A DNA stretch of 64,000 nucleotides. Origin: Buchnera aphidicola (Chaitophorus populicola) (GTDB lineage: Bacteria > Pseudomonadota > Gammaproteobacteria > Enterobacterales > Enterobacteriaceae). The position numbers and the translations under genes are program-made. The notes under the pieces are model-generated. The model saw only the letters and a program-made list of their open reading frames with translations, was not told the DNA's origin and did no database searches. Location of the stretch: contig NZ_OZ060382.1 of NCBI RefSeq assembly GCF_964058995.1, positions 310,001 through 374,000 of the forward strand, given 5' to 3'. Positions 10,944-18,937 of the stretch are shown one piece after another (within the stretch, counting starts at the first letter, position 1; each line of letters starts with the position of its first letter).

Positions 10944-11006
10944 TTTTTTTTTAAATACATTTTTTTATATAAAATAATTTATATAAAAAATGTATTTAAA
11001 AAAAAA
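10944..11006. repeat. 29-bp A/T-rich hairpin upstream of pheA
   Basis: The left arm (10944-10973) and right arm (10978-11006) pair over 29 bp with only T60 (10960) bulged and a 4-nt loop. The arms run from a T9/A9 clamp through AAATACA/TGTATTT to the loop. It lies between divergent rplM and pheA. On the plus strand, an ATG at 10932 opens a frame beginning Met-Ile-Thr-Leu-Phe-Phe-Phe whose Phe codons lie in the left arm, but there is no ribosome-binding site or early stop. Function unknown. Confidence 0.6.
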
Positions 11007-11111
11007 ATAAAAATCTTTATAATAAAAATAAAATATTTTATTTAATAAAACTTTTAAAAAATCTATTTTATATAAAATAAAAAAAATAAATATACTTAAA
11101 AAAGGATAATT

Positions 11112-11962
11112 ATGAAAATTCAAAAAAAATTGCTTGAATTAAGAAAAAAAATTAATTTTATTGATAATACTTTTATAAAGTTATTATATAAAAGAAATTT
11201 AATTTCTAAAAAAATTATTCAGGAAAAAATTAAAATTAACTATCCAATAAAAGATTCTATACGAGAAAAAGAAATTTTTAAAAAAATAACTTCTACAGGA
11301 GAAAAATATAATTTAAAAAAAATATATTTAAAAAAAATTTTTAAGATTATTATTAAAAACTCAGTAAAAATTCAACAAAAAATATATAAAAAAAAAAAAT
11401 CTAAAATTATGAAAATAGCTTTTTTAGGTCCTAAAGGATCATATTCATATTTAGCTGCTTTAAAATATGCTAAAAAAAAAATAGAATTTTTTATGAAATT
11501 CCATGTAAAACCTTTACTCAAGTTATAAAAAAATTACAAGAAAATACCGCAAAATTTGCTATATTACCTATAAAAAATAATTCTTCCGGAAATATTAAAG
11601 AAACTAATAAATTATTAAAAAAAAGTACATTTTTTATTAAAGATAAAATTAAAATTAAAGTTAATCATTGTATAGTTTCAAAAAAAAAAAATTCTTTGGA
11701 AAATATACAATTTATTTATAGTCATGCAGAACCCATTAAACAATGTCAATTATTTATAAAAAAATTTCCTTTATGGAACATTAAATATACTAATAGTTCT
11801 TCAGAAGCTATGAGGAAGATATCTATAAAAAAAAAAAATAATATTGCTGCAATAGGAAACCAAGAATCTAGTAAATTATATAATTTATATATTATTAAAA
11901 ATAACATTTCTGATAAAAAAACAAATCAAACATTATTTTATATAATAACTAAAAATAATTAG
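11112..11962 (+). CDS. pheA: Chorismate mutase-prephenate dehydratase, frameshifted in A10 and lacking the ACT domain
   Basis: PheA converts chorismate to prephenate and then phenylpyruvate, committing carbon to phenylalanine. From ATG 11112 the chorismate mutase domain keeps all six catalytic residues of the E. coli enzyme at the same numbers (R11, R28, K39, D48, E52, Q88). The dehydratase domain starts with IAFLGPKGSYSYLAA, then the frame is lost in an A10 tract (11472-11481). One extra A would join it to the downstream frame, open to 11962, which keeps the residues matching N160, Q215 and T278. E159 has become Lys and R279 Leu. No room is left before ffh for the ~85-aa ACT domain that mediates Phe feedback. 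Probably expressed by polymerase slippage; a true pseudogene or sequencing error remains possible. Confidence 0.85.
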
Positions 11963-12066
11963 TATTTTAAAATAATTTTATTAAACAATATTAATATAAA
12001 ATGACTGTAACATAAAAATTTATTAAAAATAAATAGTTTTATAAAAATAATTTTGAGTAAAATAAA

Positions 12067-13410
12067 ATGTTTACAAAACTAACTAAATGTTTTAAAAAAA
12101 TAACACAAAATATTTCTAATAGAGGACGACTCACAGAAAAAAATATTAAAAATACATTAAGAGAAATAAGAATAACATTATTAGAGGCAGATGTATCTTT
12201 AATAGTAATAAAAAAATTCATTAAAAAAATTAAAAAAAGATATCTTGGTAAAGAAATTAATAATTCCTTAACACCTGGACAAGAATTTATAAAAATTGTA
12301 AAACATGAATTAATAAGAATAATTGGAAAAAAAAATTATTCAATAAAATTTTTACCTAAAAAATTATCTATTTTTTTAATTATAGGTTTGCAAGGAGCAG
12401 GAAAAACTACAAGTATTGGAAAATTATCTCAATTATTTAAAGATAAATTTAAAAAAAAAATTTTAGTTACATCTATAGATGTATATAGACCTGCAGCAAT
12501 AAAACAACTAGAAATTATTGCTTCTAAAATAAAAATTGATGTTTTTAAATCTAATAATTTAGAAAAACCAATAGATATCGCAAAACGAGCTGTAGAATAT
12601 GCTAAAATAAAAAAATATGATCTTTTAATAATAGATACTGCTGGAAGATTACATATTAATCAAAAATTAATGCAAGAAATTCAAAATATTCATTATTATA
12701 TAAATCCTATAGAAACAATTTTTGTAGTTGATTCTATGATTGGTCAAGATTCCATAAATATAATAAAAAAATTTCAAGAATTTATTTTTATTACAAGTGT
12801 TTTCTTAACTAAACTAGATTCAAATGCAAGATGTGGAATAGCATTATCAATAAAATATTTAACAAAAATTCCAATTAAATTTCTTGGAACTGGAGAAAAA
12901 ATTAATGATATTAAAATGTTTAATCCAAAAAAGATTGCTTCTAGAATTTTAGGAATGGAAAGTATTTTATCTGAAATTAAATCTATAGAAAAAAAAATTG
13001 ACAAAAATTACATTAATAAATTAAATAAACAAATTAAAGATTATCATTCATTTGATTTAAATGATTTTCTAAAACAAATATATCAAATCAAAAAAATGGG
13101 AAATATTCAATTTTTATTAAATAAATTACCAATCAATGATAATATTAAAAATAATATTTTGTTTCAAATGAATGATTCTACAATATTAAAAACAGAATCA
13201 ATAATTAATTCTATGACTATAAAAGAAAGAAATTATCCTAATATTATTAATATATCACGTAAGAAAAGAATTGCATTAGGATCTGGAACAACTATACAAG
13301 ATATAAATAAACTTTTAAAACAATTTAAATCTATAAAAAAAATTATGAAAAAAATAAAAAATATCGGATTTATAAAATTATTTAATAGAATTAAAAATAT
13401 GATTTTATAA
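12067..13410 (+). CDS. ffh: Signal recognition particle protein Ffh
   Basis: Ffh, with 4.5S RNA, binds emerging hydrophobic signal sequences and hands ribosomes to FtsY and the translocon. The 447-aa product has the N helical bundle, the G domain (GLQGAGKTTS near 107, DVYRPAA, DTAGR, TKLD, GTGE) and the M domain with the RNA-binding GSGTTIQDINKLLKQF helix-loop segment. The Met-rich C-terminal end is shortened to a few residues and most methionines are replaced by Ile/Lys. rpsP follows after 52 bp. Confidence 0.97.
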   Translation: MFTKLTKCFKKITQNISNRGRLTEKNIKNTLREIRITLLEADVSLIVIKKFIKKIKKRYLGKEINNSLTPGQEFIKIVKHELIRIIGKKNYSIKFLPKKLSIFLIIGLQGAGKTTSIGKLSQLFKDKFKKKILVTSIDVYRPAAIKQLEIIASKIKIDVFKSNNLEKPIDIAKRAVEYAKIKKYDLLIIDTAGRLHINQKLMQEIQNIHYYINPIETIFVVDSMIGQDSINIIKKFQEFIFITSVFLTKLDSNARCGIALSIKYLTKIPIKFLGTGEKINDIKMFNPKKIASRILGMESILSEIKSIEKKIDKNYINKLNKQIKDYHSFDLNDFLKQIYQIKKMGNIQFLLNKLPINDNIKNNILFQMNDSTILKTESIINSMTIKERNYPNIINISRKKRIALGSGTTIQDINKLLKQFKSIKKIMKKIKNIGFIKLFNRIKNMIL

Positions 13411-13462
13411 AAAAATATTTATATAAAAATAAAATTTTATTTAATTTTTAAGGACAAAAAAA

Positions 13463-13714
13463 ATGGTAAAAATAAGATTATCTAGACATGGATCTAATAA
13501 AAAACCTTTCTATCAAATTATTGTAACTGATAGTAGAGCAGCAAGAAATGGGCGTTTTATTGAAAAAATTGGTTTTTTTGATCCTATTTGTAAAAATAAA
13601 TTACATTCATGTAAAATTAATTTAGATAAATTAAAATATTGGACTAAAATAGGTGGAAAAACTTCTAAAAGAGTAAAAAAAATAATAAAAAATTATATTA
13701 AAATAAATGATTAA
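13463..13714 (+). CDS. rpsP: 30S ribosomal protein S16
   Basis: S16 helps assemble the 30S body. The 83-aa protein begins MVKIRLSRHGSNKKPFYQIIV and continues DSRAARNGRFIEKIGFFDP, the standard signature. AAGGAC lies 9 bp before the ATG. It is first in the rpsP-rimM-trmD-rplS operon, and its stop codon overlaps the rimM start by 8 bp. Confidence 0.98.
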   Translation: MVKIRLSRHGSNKKPFYQIIVTDSRAARNGRFIEKIGFFDPICKNKLHSCKINLDKLKYWTKIGGKTSKRVKKIIKNYIKIND

Positions 13715-14219
13715 TAAAAACTTTAATCAAATTATTATAGGTAAAATTTGCGCACCGTATGGAATTTTAGGATGGAATAAAATGTTTTCATTTACTGAAA
13801 ACAAAAAATCTATCTTTACATATAATCCTTTATTTTATTCAAAAAAAAATATTATTTATGTTTTAAAAATTATACAATGGAAAATTATAAAAAATTATTT
13901 TTTAATAAAAATAAAAAATGTAAATAATCGAAACACTGCTTATTTATTTCAAAATATAGATATATTTATCTATTCTAAACAAATTAAAAAAAAAAAAAAT
14001 GAATATCTTTGGAATGAAATTATTTCATGTAAAATTTTTAATATAAATAAAAATTTTTTAGGTAAAGTAATAAATATTATTAGAACTTATTCAAATGATA
14101 TTTTAGTAATTAAAAAAAATGATTATACTAAAGAAATATTAATTCCTTTTGTAAAAAATATAATTATTAAAAAAGTTAATGTTAAAAAAAAAATCATGCT
14201 TGTAGATTGGAGAGAATAA
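13707..14219 (+). CDS. rimM: 16S rRNA processing protein RimM
   Basis: RimM binds S19 and helps mature the 30S head. The 170-aa protein has the N-terminal KICAPYGILGWNKMFSFTE block (GKIGAPYGIRGW in enterics) and the C-terminal PRC-barrel part with FLGKVINIIRTYSNDILVI and ILIPFVKNIIIKKV, ending MLVDWRE. The middle is strongly Lys/Asn-biased. It overlaps rpsP by 8 bp, and its last codons carry the GGAGAG that probably serves trmD. Confidence 0.93.
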   Translation: MINKNFNQIIIGKICAPYGILGWNKMFSFTENKKSIFTYNPLFYSKKNIIYVLKIIQWKIIKNYFLIKIKNVNNRNTAYLFQNIDIFIYSKQIKKKKNEYLWNEIISCKIFNINKNFLGKVINIIRTYSNDILVIKKNDYTKEILIPFVKNIIIKKVNVKKKIMLVDWRE

Positions 14220-14224
14220 AAACT

Positions 14225-15006
14225 TTGCAAACAAAAAATAAAAAAAAATTTTTAAATTTTAAAATAATCACAATTTTTCCAAAAATGTTTAAATCAATAA
14301 TGAATTATGGAATTCTCTCACGAGCAATAAAAAAAAAAATTATTAAATTTACTATATTAAATTTAAGAGATTTTAGTAATAACAAAAATAAAAATATAGA
14401 TGATCGACCTTATGGAGGAGGACCTGGTATGATTATGAGTTTTATTCCATTAAAGCAAGCTATAACTAAATATATAAAAAAAAAAAATATTATATAATTT
14501 ATTTATCTCCACAAGGAAAAAAAATTAATCAAAATAATTTAAAAAGTTTATCTAAAATTAAAAATATCATATTAATTTGTGGAAGATATCAAGGCATTGA
14601 TCAAAGATTTATAGAAAAATTTGTAGATCAAGAATTATCTATTGGAGATTATATATTAACAGGAGGAGAATTAGCAGCAATGGTATTTATAGATGCTATT
14701 TGTAGATTTATACCAGGCGTAATTAAAAAAAAAAACATACAACACCAAGATTCATTTTATAAAAATTTATTAGATTATCCTCATTATACTAGACCTAAAA
14801 TTATAGATAATATGAAAGTTCCAAATATTTTGTTATCAGGAAATCATAAAAAAATTGCACATTGGAGACTAAAAAAATCCATTGAACTTACTTTTTTAAA
14901 AAAACCAAAATTATTTAAAAAAAAAATTTTTACTATTAAAGAAAAAAAAATTTTAAATAAAATACTCCAATTAAAAAATAAAAATATCACTACTTCTGAA
15001 AAATAA
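14225..15006 (+). CDS. trmD: tRNA (guanine-N1)-methyltransferase, frameshifted in A12
   Basis: TrmD makes m1G37 in tRNAs reading CNN codons and so prevents +1 frameshifting. No ATG is placed near the expected start. TTG at 14225 lies 10 bp after GGAGAG (14209-14214) and is preferred; TTG at 14207 is the alternative. The first frame encodes IITIFPKMF and [13 protein letters not shown], then reaches a stop just past an A12 tract (14476-14487). One added A restores [45 protein letters not shown] and LLSGNHKKI, the whole SPOUT knot and C-terminal domain, open to 15006. Preservation of these motifs argues for a working gene rescued by slippage, or for a homopolymer base-call error. Confidence 0.85.
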
Positions 15007-15010
15007 AAAA

Positions 15011-15355
15011 ATGAATAATATATTAAATATTATAGAAAAAAGACAAATTAAGAAAAATATACCTAAATTTCGATCAGGAGATACTGTAGAAGTTCAAGTT
15101 TGGGTAATGGAAGGAGTAAAAAAACGTCTTCAATCTTTTGAAGGTATTGTAATTTCTAAAAAAAATAGATTTTTACAATCATCTTTTTGTGTTAGAAAAA
15201 TTTCAAATGGAGAAGGTATAGAAAGAGTCTTTCAAACTCATTCTAAAAATATTGAAAACATATTTATTAAACGTAAAGGTTTTGTTAGAAAATCTAAATT
15301 ATATTATTTACGTAAAAAATTTGGTAAATCTGCTAGAATTAAAGAAAAAATTTAA
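15011..15355 (+). CDS. rplS: 50S ribosomal protein L19
   Basis: L19 lies at the 30S-50S interface. The 114-aa product has the family pattern [50 protein letters not shown] and [17 protein letters not shown]. It is last in the rpsP operon, 4 bp after trmD. It is convergent with tldD across a spacer that contains a terminator. Confidence 0.98.
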   Translation: MNNILNIIEKRQIKKNIPKFRSGDTVEVQVWVMEGVKKRLQSFEGIVISKKNRFLQSSFCVRKISNGEGIERVFQTHSKNIENIFIKRKGFVRKSKLYYLRKKFGKSARIKEKI

Positions 15356-15397
15356 TATATCTTGTAATCTATAAATTAAATTTATTTTCTTTAAAAT

Positions 15398-15430
15398 AAA
15401 AAAAGCAGTCATAACATTAAGTGTGACTGC
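15398..15430 (-). terminator. Intrinsic terminator of tldD
   Basis: GCAGTCA (15405-15411) pairs with TGACTGC (15424-15430), extended by a T-G and an A-T pair. On the minus strand the stem is followed immediately by T7 (15398-15404). It is oriented for tldD. On the plus strand it has no U-run, so it is not an obvious rplS terminator. Confidence 0.75.
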
Positions 15431-15481
15431 ATATAAAAATATTTAAAAAATTTTTAATTTATTAAATTATTAAAATAAATT

Positions 15482-16936
15482 TTAATCTGTTCCTCCTATA
15501 GTTAAAGAATCTATTTTAATAGTTGGTTGTCCTACAGAAACAGAAATATCTTGTCCATCTTTAGAACATATGCCAATTCCATTATCCATTTTTAAATCAT
15601 TTCCTACCATAGATACTTTATTCATAATTTCTATTCCAGATCCAATTAAAGTTACTTCTTTAATTGGATAAATAATTTTTCCTTTTTTAATTAAATATGC
15701 TTCAGATGTAGAAAAAACAAATTCTCCAGAAGTAATATTAACTTGTCCTCCACTAAAATTCACTGCATATATTCCATAATCAACACTTTCTATAATTTCT
15801 AAAACAGTAGATTTTCCAGAAAGCATATACGTATTAGTCATACGAGGTAAAGGAAGATATGCATAAGATTCTCTTCGTCCATTACCTGTAGAAATAGTAT
15901 TCATAAGGTAAGCATTAAATTTATCTTGCAAATATTTTTTTAAAATACCATTTTTTACTAAAATATTATATTTTCCTGGAGTACCTTCATCATCAATTGA
16001 TATTGAACCATTTAAATATTTTTTTGTTCCATCATCAACTATCGTACATAAATTAGAAGCAACTTTTTGATTTATTTTATTACTATATACAGACAAATTT
16101 TTACGATTAAAATCTCCTTCTAATCCATGACCAACAGCTTCATGTAATAATACTCCTGGAAATCCAGAACCTAATATTACAGGAAAAGATCCTGAAGGAG
16201 CTTTATTTGCACTTAAATTTAAGATAGACATTCTAGCTGCTTCTTTCGTTAAATATTCTAAATTTGAATAACCATTTTTATTTTTTTTAAAAAAATATTG
16301 ATATGTACTTCTAATACCTCCTCCATTAGTTCCAACTTCACGTTTTCCATGATCTTCAGATAAAACATATATAGAGAGAGAAACTAGAGGTCTAATATCT
16401 GTAGCTAAAACTCCATCTGTAGATGCAACTAATATATTTTCATATGTTCCAGATAAACATGCATTTACTTGCACAATTCTTGAATCATATCTTCGGGCAA
16501 TTTGATCTACTTGAGATAAGATATTTATTTTTTCTTGATTTGTTAAAGAATTTAAAGGATTATCAAATCCATAAAAAGATTTATTTGTAGAGTAAATAAA
16601 ATTTTTATTATTTTTGTATTCTTTATTTTTTAAAATATTTTTAACTAAATATGTAATTTTTTTTAATCCTGTTAAATTTATTTGATTTGTATAAGCAAAT
16701 CCAGTCATTTGATTATAAATCGCTCGTAATCCTATTCCCATATCAATATTATATATTCCATTTTTAATAATTTTATTTTCTAATATCCATGATTCATGTA
16801 ATTTTGATTGAAAATATATATCAGAATAATCTATCGTTTTCTTAGATAAGTCAGATAATACAGAAAAAATATCTTCTATACTAATATTATTTTTTAATAA
16901 TATATTATTTGTTACTGTATTAAAATTCATATTCAC
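15482..16936 (-). CDS. tldD: Metalloprotease TldD
   Basis: TldD forms a heterodimeric zinc protease with TldE (PmbA) that trims unfolded peptides. The 484-aa product equals the E. coli length. The active-site motif [11 protein letters not shown] (HExxxH, about residues 263-273) is intact, as are [19 protein letters not shown] and [13 protein letters not shown]. No tldE lies in this window. It stands alone on the minus strand and is divergent from aroQ. Confidence 0.96.
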   Translation of the reverse strand: MNMNFNTVTNNILLKNNISIEDIFSVLSDLSKKTIDYSDIYFQSKLHESWILENKIIKNGIYNIDMGIGLRAIYNQMTGFAYTNQINLTGLKKITYLVKNILKNKEYKNNKNFIYSTNKSFYGFDNPLNSLTNQEKINILSQVDQIARRYDSRIVQVNACLSGTYENILVASTDGVLATDIRPLVSLSIYVLSEDHGKREVGTNGGGIRSTYQYFFKKNKNGYSNLEYLTKEAARMSILNLSANKAPSGSFPVILGSGFPGVLLHEAVGHGLEGDFNRKNLSVYSNKINQKVASNLCTIVDDGTKKYLNGSISIDDEGTPGKYNILVKNGILKKYLQDKFNAYLMNTISTGNGRRESYAYLPLPRMTNTYMLSGKSTVLEIIESVDYGIYAVNFSGGQVNITSGEFVFSTSEAYLIKKGKIIYPIKEVTLIGSGIEIMNKVSMVGNDLKMDNGIGICSKDGQDISVSVGQPTIKIDSLTIGGTD

Positions 16937-17101
16937 TCTCTTTTTAAATACAAATTATTAAAAACCTAAAAATTTTTAAATTTAAATTTTAATATATTTA
17001 TAATTTTTAATTTTTAGATATTTAACATTTATTTTATATTTTGTATCTTGTAATATATATTGTATAATATAATTTAACTTAATTAATCAAAAAAATAACA
17101 C

Positions 17102-17557
17102 ATGCAAAATAAATTTACTATATTATTAATTAATGGACCAAATTTAAATCTTTTAGGATCAAGAGAAAAAAAAATTTATGGAAATATATCTTTATCTGAT
17201 TTAATTAAAAATTTAAAAATATATGCAAAAAAATATCATATAAAAATCAATCATGTTCAATCTAATGCTGAACATATCTTAATTGATGCAATACATAACG
17301 CAAAAAAAATAATTGATTATATAATAATTAATGCTGCTGCTTTTACACATACAAGTATTGCTTTACGAGATGCTTTACTAGCTATACAAATTCCATTTAT
17401 AGAAGTACATATATCAAATATTTATGCTCGAGAAAATTTTCGTTCACATTCATGGATTTCAGATATTTCTAACGGAGTTATTTGTGGATTAGGTATAGAT
17501 AGTTATAAATGGGCTTTAAAAACAGCGATTAAGAGATTATATAAAAAAATTAATTAA
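17102..17557 (+). CDS. aroQ: 3-dehydroquinate dehydratase, type II
   Basis: This enzyme dehydrates 3-dehydroquinate to 3-dehydroshikimate, the third shikimate-pathway step towards chorismate and so towards pheA. The 151-aa protein has the type II signature [18 protein letters not shown] with the active-site Arg and Tyr, then [14 protein letters not shown], the Asn-containing [17 protein letters not shown] and [17 protein letters not shown] with the catalytic His. It is divergently transcribed from tldD. Confidence 0.97.
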   Translation: MQNKFTILLINGPNLNLLGSREKKIYGNISLSDLIKNLKIYAKKYHIKINHVQSNAEHILIDAIHNAKKIIDYIIINAAAFTHTSIALRDALLAIQIPFIEVHISNIYARENFRSHSWISDISNGVICGLGIDSYKWALKTAIKRLYKKIN

Positions 17558-17733
17558 TTATTAATTCGTTTATAACACTAAAAATATTTTTATAACTATC
17601 ATATAAAATTTAAAATATTATCAATTATATTTAAATTATTACAAAAATTTATTTAATTTAATATATATTTTCTTTAAATACTTTTATTAAAATAAAAAAA
17701 ATTAATTAAATTCAAACGTTATATTTATATAAA

Positions 17734-18690
17734 TTATATTTCTTGATTTAATTTATGTATTAAATCAATTATATCTTTTGGTAAATTAATTTTAAAACAC
17801 ATTTTTTTATTTGTTATTGGATGTAAAAATTTTAATTGAGAAGCATGCAAAGATTGTCTAGGAAAACTTCTAATCACATGAAATAATTTACTATTTCTTA
17901 AATTCTTAAAAAAATTTAAATAATATTTATATTTTTGATCTCCAACTATCGGATGTTTAATATATAACATATGAACACGTATCTGATGTGTTCGTCCTGT
18001 TTCTAATCTAATTTTTAACCATGTACATGCTTTAAATCTTTTTTTTACTCTATAATGCGTAATTGCATTTCGTCCATCTAAAGAGACAGTCATATGTGTA
18101 CGTTTTATTCTATCACGTGCAATTGGAGCATTAATTGTACCTCCATATTTTATTTTTCCTAAAACAATAGCATCATATTCTCTGCAAATTTTTCTTAATT
18201 TTATCATTTTTTTTAAAACAAAATAAGAAACAATCGTTTTCGCAATAATTATTAATCCAGTAGTATCTTTATCTAATCGGTGTACTATTCCTGATTGAGG
18301 AATATTTTTAATATTTTTATAATAAAAAATTAATCCATTTAAAAGAGTATTATGAGAATTTCCATGACCTGGATGTACAACTAAAGAAGATGATTTATTT
18401 AAAATTAATAAAAATTCATCTTCATAAATAATATTTAAATTTATTTTTTCAGGAATAAAAAATTTTTCTTTCTTTAAAAATATTTTAATATTTATAATAT
18501 CTCTTTCCATAACTTTATAATCAGGATTTCTAATAATAGAATTATTTACTAAAACATAGCCTTTTAATATACATTGTTTAAAATAATTTCTAGAATATAT
18601 AAGAAATAATTTTGATAATACTATATCTATTCGAGATTTATTAAATATTTTTTTAGGAACTTTTTTTTCTAATAGAATAAAACTTTTCAA
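17734..18690 (-). CDS. rluD: 23S rRNA pseudouridine synthase RluD
   Basis: RluD isomerises U1911, U1915 and U1917 in helix 69 of 23S rRNA. The 318-aa product has an N-terminal S4-like RNA-binding domain (SRNYFKQCILKGYVLVNN) and the RluA-family catalytic motif GIVHRLDKDTTGLIIIAKT with the invariant Asp. ETGRTHQIRVHMLYIKHPIVGDQKY follows. RluC is a close paralogue, but the S4 arrangement and the HxLDK spacing fit RluD better. Confidence 0.88.
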   Translation of the reverse strand: MKSFILLEKKVPKKIFNKSRIDIVLSKLFLIYSRNYFKQCILKGYVLVNNSIIRNPDYKVMERDIINIKIFLKKEKFFIPEKINLNIIYEDEFLLILNKSSSLVVHPGHGNSHNTLLNGLIFYYKNIKNIPQSGIVHRLDKDTTGLIIIAKTIVSYFVLKKMIKLRKICREYDAIVLGKIKYGGTINAPIARDRIKRTHMTVSLDGRNAITHYRVKKRFKACTWLKIRLETGRTHQIRVHMLYIKHPIVGDQKYKYYLNFFKNLRNSKLFHVIRSFPRQSLHASQLKFLHPITNKKMCFKINLPKDIIDLIHKLNQEI

Positions 18691-18937
18691 ATATACTTAT
18701 CCTTTATAAATTTAAATTTAAAAAAAAAAAAATTAATACAAAACATTTAATTTAAAATTTTAAATATTAACTATAAAAATATATCATTTATTAAATGTTA
18801 ATAAAATTATTTATTTAAATATATACATTTAATAAAAAATTATTACTAAAAATTATCTTAAATATAGTAAAATTATTTAATTAATTATTATATAATTAAT
18901 AAAAAATTTTTAAAATATAATAATATTTTGGATTTAT

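Noticed and set aside
10932-11046. A pheL-like leader peptide gene
   Set aside because: The Phe codons come from a T9 run. The frame lacks a Shine-Dalgarno sequence and runs on for about 37 codons rather than ending after a short peptide, so I do not call a gene; the hairpin itself is reported.
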